Shown here one piece after another: positions 22,701 to 30,078 of a stretch of DNA of 64,000 bases. The DNA lies in contig NZ_JADIKE010000036.1 in the NCBI RefSeq assembly GCF_016904955.1, forward strand, positions 200,021 through 264,020. Direction: 5' to 3'. The notes under the pieces were generated by a model. That model searched no databases and was not told where the DNA came from. It saw only the letters and a list, made by a program, of their open reading frames with translations. The stretch comes from Dyella flava (lineage in GTDB: Bacteria; Pseudomonadota; Gammaproteobacteria; Xanthomonadales; Rhodanobacteraceae). The translations under genes and the position numbers were made by a program. Position 1 is the first letter of the stretch; the number at the start of each line of letters is the position of its first letter.

Positions 22701-24212
22701 GATGACCAGGTTTCGAGCGTTGGAGTGATTTTTGGAAGTCAGAACGTCACGGCCGTCAGTAATATTGTGTATGACGCAATGCGCCATCCGATCAGCTGGA
22801 GTTTTGGTAACGGTGAAGTTCGGACACGAACCTATGATGCGGACGGTCGCCTTACGTCAATTGAGGCAACCTTGGGTGGATCGACTATACAAAGCCTCAC
22901 GTATAGTTATGACACGGCTAACCGAGTGACAGCCATCACGAACGGAGTCTATTCAGCGGCATCGCAAAGTTTCGGATATGACACCCTGGATCGGCTCACG
23001 AGCGAGGCCGGCGGCGCACCGATGTCCATCGCTTACGATGCAAACGGCAATCGAACACAACAAAACTGGATGACCTCAGATACGGTAGATGTATCGGGAT
23101 CGAACAATCAGATTACTTCCCGCGGCGCCACGTCCTTTGGTTATGACGCTTCCGGAAATCGTACGAGTGATGTGGCTAGTGGCGTTACCACTACCTACTC
23201 CTATGATGCCTTTAACCAGCTAAAAACCCTGACCCGAAGTGGCTCGGTATCGATTTGTCAGGCGAACTACACCTGTCCGACATTCGCATCCGGTTCAACC
23301 TCTTATCAAGCTGACGCACTTGGCCGCCGTGATTTTGCCTATGGCCCGGCTGGCCTATGGCTACTTTCGTATGGCCTTGGGAATGAACTTACGGGAGAAA
23401 TCACGTCACCTGCGTCAGGCAGTGTGAACGTGAACTCATACGTGTGGCTTAATGGTGAGCCTGTAGTGCTTTTGAACGAGATAGCCGGTACGGACTACCC
23501 CATGTACTACATGCATGATGATGCACTGGGTAGGCCAGAAATCATTACCAATGGTTCAGGCTCCACGGTTTGGCGCGCTCAAAATTATGCCTTTGACAGG
23601 GCTATCGTCACGGCCGGCATAGACGACGTAGATATGGGATTGCCTGGACAGATATACGATGCAAATAGCGGGTTTTGGAGCAATGGATTTCGCGACTACG
23701 CTTCAACGGATGGCCGTTATCTACAGTCCGACCCCATAGGCCTTAGGGGAGGAGTAAATACTTATGCCTATGTGGAAGGAAATCCGCCTAATAATATCGA
23801 TCCACTGGGATTGGATGGATTTGGCGATATGCAGGGCGCATTTTGCCCGGGAGGCTTGTGTACGCTTCCCCCAGATATGATCCAAAACTCATATGGCACT
23901 CCCAACATGGGACCTGTGTATGTTCTGGGCGCTCCGTCTATAGCTGTGTCTGCCGCCGTTCTCCTCCCAGAAATATCGCTTTCGGGAATTGCACAGACTG
24001 CGTTGCTCGCGAATGCACTGAATGGAGCTATCGAGGTACCAACAGTTATAGCTGAAGGCCTACCGCAAACAGGAATATTGGCTGACGCGCTAGAATACAT
24101 CGGCGAAAGTTTTGAAACGCAGCCGCCGCCACCAACGCTTCCGGTTCCAACCCAACCTGTGGCCGCACCGTTGGCAGTGCCAGCAAGCAATCAGACTACA
24201 TGCCCACGATGA
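19773..24212 (+). CDS. Secreted RHS/YD-repeat protein with variable C-terminal tip
   Basis: About 1480 residues. An extended N-terminus carries a hydrophobic signal segment (MTALALLVAVTGVSNLM...AHA|DD). Next is a Gly-rich linker, then a DUF6531-type entry domain (DPIMMSTGNKAVTVTEFTLPG...FERFYNS). More than twenty YD repeats follow (Y-x-Y-D-x-x-G-R type, e.g. YSYDAFGRL, YTYDSYGRL). The RHS core ends in YASTDGRYLQSDPIGLRGG...IDPLGL at about residue 1347. The last ~132 residues are a tip unrelated to any toxin I recognise, with a hydrophobic stretch and a PPPPTLPVPTQP tail. RHS proteins cage a C-terminal toxin and cleave it at the DPLGL boundary. No VgrG or PAAR domain is present and the signal peptide implies Sec export, so it is closer to a WapA-type secreted protein. 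The start is uncertain (19731, 19773 or 19899). Confidence 0.85.
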   Translation: MTKALNCLNPVRLFKLDGRTVPQIAASAKRRASAGKFFNVKLMTALALLVAVTGVSNLMIPIAHADDDVIGSDGGGVSGGDAGGGGGFIGVVNLPPVNVTATTEDTVYPDLGSVTGSPFVTTIPDVVEIGPGGGGSVHTPASKATTDKKTQNPNPCPDNQGDPIMMSTGNKAVTVTEFTLPGEMGLQFERFYNSKFLGSTENAGMWTDSIDFELSGTNCSWTGQSGVPAHCSSITFIRPDGSQLVFPTTNPTPYSNGLDTVSSFPNAGPFTGVGTALLTYNGNGYTVQDEDSHILTFNASGQLLSIKDLAGVGWTITHPSQTTTLVTHTSGQSYSIVQTPQSGSAMEVQVTDPSGNVYTYQSSNAQSSLSSIGLISSVTYPGSPTTTVTYTYQEAPGNSSANELTEVAYNGVAHDITTYDSNGNANSSSMADGTQNTSIVYSSNSTGRVATATNALGHVTVYQYNASGLLVSITGNASANCAATYATNSYDENGNMSSSTDNMGRVINYTYASNGLLQQTIQAPGEFQRSITYNWDATPGTDRLLSMTIAGYSATSYTYNAQGRLASVTTENLTSNGVANQTRTTTYSYSLYSDGMVASKTVTYPSSGNANTVTYSYNTDGFLTSVTNALGQSVAYGNIDAIGEPGTTTSINGDVTNYAYTAGRLTTQSHAHNGTTYTKYFYYDANSRNVSKVIQYDGETVVNNYDADFKVTSSVWTGPSGASITKSLAYDANGDVTGESLTRAGASSPDYSVSTAYDQLGRVISIIGNNGQKESITYNGNGQVASKSNALGETTQYTYDSYGRLQYVYDPTNKSEVYYYDFGDDPIEIIDPRGLATTYTYDGFGQKWSMNSPDTGTTSYSYDAFGRLSSKTMANGSSISYSYDTLNRVTEKNGGSQVYNYTYDSCTYGAGRLCSYNGTTGGGGASTLTYTIEGLVNTRSDTTFLGTATTTYSYDEMNRLTQIVAGSTYTANYNYTDDQVSSVGVIFGSQNVTAVSNIVYDAMRHPISWSFGNGEVRTRTYDADGRLTSIEATLGGSTIQSLTYSYDTANRVTAITNGVYSAASQSFGYDTLDRLTSEAGGAPMSIAYDANGNRTQQNWMTSDTVDVSGSNNQITSRGATSFGYDASGNRTSDVASGVTTTYSYDAFNQLKTLTRSGSVSICQANYTCPTFASGSTSYQADALGRRDFAYGPAGLWLLSYGLGNELTGEITSPASGSVNVNSYVWLNGEPVVLLNEIAGTDYPMYYMHDDALGRPEIITNGSGSTVWRAQNYAFDRAIVTAGIDDVDMGLPGQIYDANSGFWSNGFRDYASTDGRYLQSDPIGLRGGVNTYAYVEGNPPNNIDPLGLDGFGDMQGAFCPGGLCTLPPDMIQNSYGTPNMGPVYVLGAPSIAVSAAVLLPEISLSGIAQTALLANALNGAIEVPTVIAEGLPQTGILADALEYIGESFETQPPPPTLPVPTQPVAAPLAVPASNQTTCPR
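23503..23773 (+). repeat. 271-bp RHS core-end duplication, copy 1
   Basis: This segment, encoding YYMHDDALGRPEI...NTYAYV at the end of the RHS core, is identical base for base to 24971-25241 by my alignment. Identity stops abruptly at both ends, just upstream of the tip junction. Confidence 0.95.
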
Positions 24213-24856
24213 AATCTGACGAAAGTATCACCGCCTTACTTTTGAATAAGGTCGCTTCCGCGCGAGCGGGCGACCCTAAAGAAGCCATCGCCGCAGCTAT
24301 GCTGATCCATAAATTTCCATTGATAGCGCGGCGCACGGGATTGACTTCAGAGTACGAATTCTTTCTGAATTTTGGTATGCGATCGAAGGATCCTGAAGTC
24401 CTTGTTACTGCAGGCGAAGCCCTGATTCAAGGAAAGAGATTGGCCCGCAACCCAAGAATGGGTTCGCGCTATTTTTTAAAGACAAAAAATTTGTCTCCAT
24501 TTATGGGGGCATTTATGTTTGCACGGTTAGATGTTCTTCAAAATCGTCCCATAGTCAGAAGAATGTTGCAGAAGGGAGCGGAGGCGGGACACATTCCTTC
24601 TGTCCTTCTATTGGAAAGGCTTCGGCACCGTAATGTCAAAAAATATTTCTTTATTTTCACATTGCCAAGTTATTTAATTTTCGCAATAAAATGTAAGCGG
24701 ATCACGGATGCCGGATTAAAGGACAAGGAAAATTTATATATGCGATTTTGGCGCTACAAGGACGTGGGCATGGAAGTATATGAGAAGTTGACCAAGGCCG
24801 TACCTATAGACAGGGCGTCTCCTTTCGAAGATATAGAGGAAGCCTTGTCGGATTGA
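24200..24856 (+). CDS. Hypothetical protein, candidate immunity protein for the RHS tip
   Basis: 218 residues (ATG 24200; 24209 is also possible), starting inside the last codons of the RHS gene, as RHS immunity genes usually do. The N-terminal ~150 residues look like short helical repeats: DPKEAIAAAMLIHKFPLIARR, DPEVLVTAGEALIQGKRLARNPRMGSRYF and FARLDVLQNRPIVRRMLQKGAEAGHIPSVLLLERL resemble Sel1/TPR units. A hydrophobic stretch, KYFFIFTLPSYLIFAIK, follows near 155. The coding is markedly AT-rich compared with the flanking chromosome, a sign of transfer. I do not recognise the family; the immunity role is inferred from position. Confidence 0.65.
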   Translation: MPTMKSDESITALLLNKVASARAGDPKEAIAAAMLIHKFPLIARRTGLTSEYEFFLNFGMRSKDPEVLVTAGEALIQGKRLARNPRMGSRYFLKTKNLSPFMGAFMFARLDVLQNRPIVRRMLQKGAEAGHIPSVLLLERLRHRNVKKYFFIFTLPSYLIFAIKCKRITDAGLKDKENLYMRFWRYKDVGMEVYEKLTKAVPIDRASPFEDIEEALSD

Positions 24857-24871
24857 ATAAGTTCGATCTAC

Positions 24872-24970
24872 TGGCCGCACTTCGCATATATATGCCTATG
24901 TGGAGATAGCCCGATTGGCGCAATTGATCCTTTAGGCCTTAAATGCACAACAGCACAAACTGCAATGCAG
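24872..24970 (+). pseudogene. Decayed RHS core/tip junction
   Basis: Reading 24902 onward gives GDSPIGAIDPLGLKCTTAQT, an unmistakable RHS core end (compare GNPISEIDPLGL and GNPPNNIDPLGL nearby). Just before it, 24889-24900 encodes YAYV one base out of frame, consistent with a single-base deletion. Upstream only a few degenerate core codons remain. The fragment runs directly into the second copy of the 271-bp duplication at 24971. It is the scar of a third tip cassette. Confidence 0.75.
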
Positions 24971-25707
24971 TGTACTACATGCATGATGATGCACTGGGTA
25001 GGCCAGAAATCATTACCAATGGTTCAGGCTCCACGGTTTGGCGCGCTCAAAATTATGCCTTTGACAGGGCTATCGTCACGGCCGGCATAGACGACGTAGA
25101 TATGGGATTGCCTGGACAGATATACGATGCAAATAGCGGGTTTTGGAGCAATGGATTTCGCGACTACGCTTCAACGGATGGCCGTTATCTACAGTCCGAC
25201 CCCATAGGCCTTAGGGGAGGAGTAAATACTTATGCCTATGTTGGCGGGAATCCGATAAGTGAGATCGATCCGCTCGGTCTATGCGACCAGCAAAAATGTA
25301 CCGCCGCGCGCGCTCTTTTGGCATCACTTGGTCAGCAACTCTCCTCCACCGGGAGTGCCGTAACATGGACCGGGGTAGGACTGGTCGCCGCATCAGGAGT
25401 TGCCGGAATTTTGGCCCCGGAGGGGGCGCCTGCCGAAATAGGAGGGGCAGAGACTGGCGCCGGACTAATCGACGCCGGAGGAGCATTATCAACTATGGGG
25501 GAGACACTGACAGGATATGCACAGGGTGGCTATAAGGGTGCCGGGCTATCATTTATTAAAAGTGTGGCAATTGATCATGGTGGAAGTTTTGCTCTGGGAC
25601 GTCTATTTAATGGAGTGGAAAATTCGACCTTAAGTGCTGCTAACTCCATTCTTGGGCAAGTTCCCGCTGCATTGTCAGCGGAGGGGGCGGCCTGTGCAAA
25701 CAATTAA
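24943..25707 (+). CDS. Orphan RHS C-terminal module (core end plus alternative tip)
   Basis: 254 residues without signal peptide or YD repeats. Residues ~10-100 duplicate the end of the RHS core; after IDPLGL (about residue 109) comes a different tip of ~145 residues. That tip starts CDQQKCTAARALLASLGQQL, then has Gly/Ala-rich hydrophobic stretches (VTWTGVGLVAASGVAGILAP, GAGLSFIKSVAIDHGGSFALGRLF). I recognise no catalytic motif. The ATG at 24943 comes from the decayed junction and has no clear ribosome site, so it may be silent until recombined onto the full RHS gene. Orphan rhs-CT modules downstream of a main rhs gene are known in enterobacteria. Confidence 0.75.
   Translation: MHNSTNCNAVYYMHDDALGRPEIITNGSGSTVWRAQNYAFDRAIVTAGIDDVDMGLPGQIYDANSGFWSNGFRDYASTDGRYLQSDPIGLRGGVNTYAYVGGNPISEIDPLGLCDQQKCTAARALLASLGQQLSSTGSAVTWTGVGLVAASGVAGILAPEGAPAEIGGAETGAGLIDAGGALSTMGETLTGYAQGGYKGAGLSFIKSVAIDHGGSFALGRLFNGVENSTLSAANSILGQVPAALSAEGAACANN
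24971..25241 (+). repeat. 271-bp RHS core-end duplication, copy 2
   Basis: Exact copy of 23503-23773, in the same orientation, 1468 bases downstream, and in the same reading frame relative to the RHS code. Recombination between the copies would replace the first tip and its neighbour with the second tip, in frame. Confidence 0.95.
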
Positions 25708-25912
25708 TTGGCTGCGGCAATCTTGGTGGGTTCTCTTGGCGGCGGGATTTTTTCTATACGAAATCGTTAGTGGGCTGAGGACAGGTAATGCGGCTTTAAT
25801 CTACGGTCGCGTTAAGAGATCTGTCGATCCGGTGCTCTATTGGGTCGCAATGTTTTTGATTGGCTCCGCATTTGTTGTAGCCATATTGATTCTTATTTTC
25901 TGGCCCAACTAA
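25694..25912 (+). CDS. Small two-helix membrane protein, candidate immunity protein
   Basis: 72 residues from a GTG at 25694, with GGAGGGGGCGG as ribosome site. The start overlaps the end of the orphan RHS module by 14 bases. Two membrane segments: WWVLLAAGFFLYEIVSG and YWVAMFLIGSAFVVAILILIFW, separated by a basic loop (GRVKRSVDP). The position directly after a tip is the usual place for a cognate immunity gene, and a membrane immunity protein would fit a membrane-active tip. An earlier start at 25634 lies wholly inside the RHS module and is less likely. Confidence 0.6.
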   Translation: MQTINWLRQSWWVLLAAGFFLYEIVSGLRTGNAALIYGRVKRSVDPVLYWVAMFLIGSAFVVAILILIFWPN

Positions 25913-26031
25913 TTTTGGCATCGTATGTATTCGTAAAACTTGCGTATCGAAACTCGCGTCTAGGGAAAAATCGCACGGCCGGGCCCAAGCAAACGATGAG
26001 GGTGACGCGCGTCCCTGCGCGTCGCAAGCAC

Positions 26032-28587
26032 TTAGAACGTCAGGCTCCAGTTGTTCAGGGTGCCGTAGTCGCCGTAGTAGTTCGGATCGTTGTCGATCAC
26101 CTCCAGCGTCCAGGTACCGTTGCTCTTCACGGACGAGGCATTCACCGTCCAGGTCTTGTTGATGTTGCCGTTGTTCTCGTAGTTCGGCTGTTGCAGGATC
26201 GCGTAGTCACCGTTCGGCGCGAACAGCACGATCTCCAGATCGCCGGACCAGTTGTGGGTGATGCTGGCATGCACCTTCAGGTTCGACGGCGCATTGCCCG
26301 ATTCACCCGTCACCGAGATGTTGCTGGTGATGGTGGCGTTGTCGTTGATCACCACCGGCGTGTTGTTGGAGAACACACCCGAACCGCCGCTGCTGCTCAC
26401 CGTCACCGACTGGCTGCTGCTGTTGCTGGCGCCGGTGTTGTCGGTCACCTTCAGCGAAACGGTGTACGTGCCGGCCGCGGTGTAGGTATGGCTGGGGCTG
26501 GCCGAGGTCGAGGTGCTGCCATCACCGAAGTTCCAGGCGTACGCGTTGATGGTGCCGCCGGTATCGGTGGAGGTGTTGGTGAAGGCCACCGTCAGTCCGC
26601 TCACGCTATCGGTAAAGCTGGCAACCGGCTTGCCGCTCGCGCTCGAGGACACCGTGACCGTGCCGGTCTTGGTGTTGGTCGCACCGGTGCTATCGGTCAC
26701 TTCCAGTGACACGGTGTAGGTGCCTGCGGCGGTGTACGTATGGCTCGGGCTGGCCGAGGTCGAGGTGCTGCCGTCACCGAAGTTCCACGCATACGAGGTG
26801 ATAGTGCCGCCGGTATCGGTGGAGGTATTGGTGAAGTTCACCGTCAGGCCGCTCACCGTATCGGTGAAGTTGGCCACCGGATCGCCGCCCGACGAACTGC
26901 CGCCGCCGGCCAGCGTGCTGAACTGGCCGACGATCACGCTGCCCCAGCCGGAGGTGTAGTCCCAACCGGTGCCGGCGGTTTCACCATCGTTGTTGCCCGA
27001 GGTGATGTCGTGGAACGCGTTGGCGTAGTTGCTCGACGACGACTGCGCGACCTTGTAGATCACCGGCGCGGCAAAGCCGAGGCTGGTGCCGTTGGCCTGC
27101 AGCACATGCGCCCAGAAGCCGACCGCCAGCGGTGCGGCCAGGCTGGTGCCGCCGATCTGCTGGTTCGCTTCGCCATCCACCGTCACCAGCGCGCCACTGT
27201 CGGGGCTGGCATCGAAAGCGATGTCAGGCACGCCGCGATAGGTCTGGTTGGTGATGCCGGCCACGCCCTGCTGCCAGCTCGGAATCGGCTCGAAGGTGCT
27301 GGGGCTGCCGCCAGTCGCGCCTTCGTTTTCGCTGAGGTTGTTCCACACCGTTTCGCTTTGCCAGGTGGTGTTGGGACTGGTGTAGACCTCGGTTCCGCCC
27401 ACGGCGGTGACGTATTCCGAGCTGGCCGGCCAGCTCGGCGTGACGCCACCGTTGCCGCATTCATCGGCACCGGAGTCACCGGCTGACACGAAGAACGTCT
27501 GGCCCTGCGCCACGGCCTGCTTGAAGGTGGTGTCGTTCGATGCAGCCGAACCGTCGGACTGCGCATCGGTCTCGCACTCGCCCAGCGAGACGTCGATCGC
27601 CTTGAGCAGGTTGTCCGACACCACGGACGCGTAGTCGGTCTGCAGAGCCGAATCGTCCAGCGACGCGGCGACGTAGAAGTAATACTGCTTCACACCGGTG
27701 AACGCGATGATGTCCTGGCTATCCAGATCCCATTCGCCATCGCCGGTATTGCTGCCACTGCCGCTGCCGACGCTGCTGTCACCCTTCAGCGTGATGGTGA
27801 CGCCCGAGTCCACCGACTTCAGGTCGCTTTCGACATTGCTCATCGGGCCCGAGGATACCGAACCCACCGCCACCGAAGTCACGTTCGCCATGCCGCTGGC
27901 GCCGTAGATCGACGGGAAGTCGGAAGGCTGATGTCCCACCGCCGAACCGGTCGCTTCCGGATGCGTGGCGAGCGCGTGCGCGGCGATCGGATCGTGATAG
28001 CGCGCGAACACCGTCGAGCGATGCACGTTCTGCATGCCGAGCACGGCGTGCACGATACCTTGCAGGCTGGCCGGAATCTGCACGGCGCTGCTGTTGGCAT
28101 AGGCGTCGCGGCCATCATGCGTCTTCACATGCACGAAGTTGGTATTGAACGCCGCCTGCGCGTTATCGGCGTGGCCATCGGCCTCCACCAGGGCATTGTT
28201 CGCGGCGATCTGCACGTTGGTGAAGCCGGCCTTGGTCAGGTACTCGGCCACCTGCTGTGCCTGCGCGGCGGTCGGCGCATATTGCGCGTTGAACTGTGCG
28301 GAGGTCAGCGGCTTGAAGCCCGGCTTGGCGATGTAGTTGTCCAGCTGCTGCTCGTTGCGCAGCTTCAACGTCACCACGACATGCATCGCCTGCGAAAAGG
28401 CCAGCGGCCCAACCACCTTGTCGCCGTTACGCAGGGTAACCGCCGGATGCAGGTTCACCATCGCGGCACTGGCAACCGCGGCAACCGCGCCGCTTGCCAC
28501 CGGCTGCGCAGCGATACCCATGGAACTGCCCAGTGCAACAAGACCCATTGCTGCAACCAGCGTTTTCATACGGAAATGACTTGGCAT
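26032..28587 (-). CDS. Secreted S53 (sedolisin/kumamolisin) serine-carboxyl peptidase with PKD and P domains
   Basis: 851 residues. A signal peptide (MKTLVAAMGLVALGSSMGIAA) is followed by a Pro-kumamolisin activation domain (about 45-190). The catalytic domain (about 215-560) has the Glu/Asp pair in GEWDLD (~283/287), the oxyanion Asp in SAGDSGADE (~370) and the nucleophile in GGTSLAAPL (~480). The family calcium site is DITSGN...GWDYTSGWGS. Two nearly identical PKD domains follow (~569-735, each with YAWNFGDGSTSTSASPSHTYT), then a P/proprotein-convertase-like beta domain to the end (HNWSGDLEIVLFAPNGD, GTWTLEVIDND). It acts outside the cell on proteins at acid pH, as known for the family. Sec signal plus the complete type II locus nearby make it a likely type II substrate. 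GGGGAAAC before ATG 28587 serves as ribosome site. Confidence 0.93.
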   Translation of the reverse strand: MPSHFRMKTLVAAMGLVALGSSMGIAAQPVASGAVAAVASAAMVNLHPAVTLRNGDKVVGPLAFSQAMHVVVTLKLRNEQQLDNYIAKPGFKPLTSAQFNAQYAPTAAQAQQVAEYLTKAGFTNVQIAANNALVEADGHADNAQAAFNTNFVHVKTHDGRDAYANSSAVQIPASLQGIVHAVLGMQNVHRSTVFARYHDPIAAHALATHPEATGSAVGHQPSDFPSIYGASGMANVTSVAVGSVSSGPMSNVESDLKSVDSGVTITLKGDSSVGSGSGSNTGDGEWDLDSQDIIAFTGVKQYYFYVAASLDDSALQTDYASVVSDNLLKAIDVSLGECETDAQSDGSAASNDTTFKQAVAQGQTFFVSAGDSGADECGNGGVTPSWPASSEYVTAVGGTEVYTSPNTTWQSETVWNNLSENEGATGGSPSTFEPIPSWQQGVAGITNQTYRGVPDIAFDASPDSGALVTVDGEANQQIGGTSLAAPLAVGFWAHVLQANGTSLGFAAPVIYKVAQSSSSNYANAFHDITSGNNDGETAGTGWDYTSGWGSVIVGQFSTLAGGGSSSGGDPVANFTDTVSGLTVNFTNTSTDTGGTITSYAWNFGDGSTSTSASPSHTYTAAGTYTVSLEVTDSTGATNTKTGTVTVSSSASGKPVASFTDSVSGLTVAFTNTSTDTGGTINAYAWNFGDGSTSTSASPSHTYTAAGTYTVSLKVTDNTGASNSSSQSVTVSSSGGSGVFSNNTPVVINDNATITSNISVTGESGNAPSNLKVHASITHNWSGDLEIVLFAPNGDYAILQQPNYENNGNINKTWTVNASSVKSNGTWTLEVIDNDPNYYGDYGTLNNWSLTF

Positions 28588-29315
28588 TTAGTTTCCCCAG
28601 AAAAATTCGGGACGAACGACCCCGATGAGGTCGCGAGTACCCCATAGCAGTTAAGTCGCGCGTGGACGCGACGCCATTGAATCGAAAGGATTACCCAGCG
28701 ACTCCTCGAGCCTCGGCGAGCTGCAGCTCCCCCTGCGCTCCCACTGCGTGCAGTGCCGACGTAACGCTCGAACGACGCATCTTCCCCAATCTCTGGCGTC
28801 GTCGTGGAATCATTCGTCGCGTGCTCCCTACGACGAATGCATTCGAAATTATCTGTCGAACAAACCTGCGTCAAGCTGCAGACATAGAACCAATCCGCAG
28901 AAACTCATGACCCATTCGAGCCCATAAAAACAGCCGTTTTATTCACAAAAATTAATGACGAATCGCAGCGCACAAACTTGCACGAGTGTTATCGATAGCA
29001 ATGTGCATGCACATGCACAGCCATCAACACGATTCGTATGAAACACTGCATTCACCGCTACTTAGCTGTCGGTGCAGCGTGAAAGTGAAAATATTTTTCA
29101 CGCAACTTTTCCCGAAGGCGTAGCGTCACGAAAGGCCATGCGCTTGCATTGATATCGGTATCCGCAAGGCCCGCGTAAGTCTTCGTTCGGAATGACTGTC
29201 ATGCAGCAGATGGAACGGCTTCACGTTTGCACGATCCAAAAACGCAGGCATTCACGCGTGCAACACAACGCATCACCCAAAAAAGCATGAATGGATGCTG
29301 ACGCACACACTGCGT
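28588..29315. other. Gene-free region upstream of the S53 peptidase
   Basis: About 730 bases with no supported gene; small open frames here have no ribosome sites or family resemblance. The part from 28900 to 29200 is AT-richer and probably holds the control region of the peptidase gene. A notable structure at 29077-29103 has two competing stems. GTGAAAA-TAT-TTTTCAC (29085-29101) is one; GCGTGAAA (29077-29084) pairing TTTCACGC (29096-29103) is the other. Confidence 0.5.
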
Positions 29316-30014
29316 TCAATGCTCCAGACGCACACCAAGCTCGGCCAATCGACGTAAGCCATCCGGTGTCGGCAACAACGCGCGATTGCGTTGTGCATGG
29401 CGCAGCCATCCGGCTTCGAGCATCGCACCGGTGATGGCGACGCCCAGCGGACCGCCGATATGCAAACGGCGTTCGGTCCAGTCCAGGCACCCACGTCCGC
29501 GCAAATGCAGCAGTTGCTGCGTCGAACCGGTTTGCCAACCAGCGCGCACCAGAGCCTCGGCTGCCGCTGGAAGCAGACTGAGGCCATCGCTGCCGCTATG
29601 CAGCCAGCCGCGCTGCAACCATGCCTCACACAGGGCCACGCCCAGTTGCCCGGCGAGATGGCGATAACAGGTGCGCGCTCGGCACAGGGCCGCATCGCGC
29701 GTGGTGGTGATCGGCACGTTATGTGCCGCGTGCGGCAAGGCCATCGCTTCCAGCCATGCGGCGACATCGTCGTTGGCCAAACGGAAATATCGGTGGCGTC
29801 CCTGTTCATGCAGGCCGAGCAAACCGCCGTCGAGCAGGCGCTTGAGATGGGCGCTGGCGGTGGCGGGGCTGACGCCGGCGATGCGTGCGAGTTCGCCCGC
29901 CGGGCGCGTGGTGCCGTCCATCAGAGCGAGCAAGATCGCCGCGCGTGCAGGTTCCGCCAGCAAGGAACCCAGCTCGGCCAGCTGATAGCGATTGAGCGGG
30001 CTTGCCTCGGTCAT
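29316..30014 (-). CDS. ArsR/SmtB-family winged-helix regulator
   Basis: 232 residues. The N-terminal winged helix (residues ~8-80) is LAEPARAAILLALMDGTTRPAGELARIAGVSPATASAHLKRLLDGGLLGLHEQGRHRYFRLA, a textbook HTH_5/HTH_20 with recognition helix SPATASAHLKRL. No obvious metal-binding cysteine pair lies in the recognition helix, so metal sensing of the ArsR kind is unlikely. The C-terminal 140 residues form an extra domain (CRARTCYRHLAGQLGVALCEAWLQRGWL, RGCLDWTERRLHIGGPLG) with Cys residues, found in longer ArsR members of Proteobacteria; its ligand is unknown. The gene stands alone. Confidence 0.85.
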   Translation of the reverse strand: MTEASPLNRYQLAELGSLLAEPARAAILLALMDGTTRPAGELARIAGVSPATASAHLKRLLDGGLLGLHEQGRHRYFRLANDDVAAWLEAMALPHAAHNVPITTTRDAALCRARTCYRHLAGQLGVALCEAWLQRGWLHSGSDGLSLLPAAAEALVRAGWQTGSTQQLLHLRGRGCLDWTERRLHIGGPLGVAITGAMLEAGWLRHAQRNRALLPTPDGLRRLAELGVRLEH

Positions 30015-30078
30015 GTGGGCAGTCTATTCGCCGGCGCGGATAAACGCTTCGTTGCCGATCGAAGCATCACCCGCTTTG

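Noticed and set aside
19204..25912. RHS island as a prophage or transposon
   Set aside because: No integrase, transposase, terminal inverted repeats or tRNA boundary could be found.
28566..28874. A 102-codon minus-strand open frame upstream of the S53 peptidase
   Set aside because: No ribosome site, overlaps the start of the peptidase gene, and the product is low-complexity Arg/Ser-rich.
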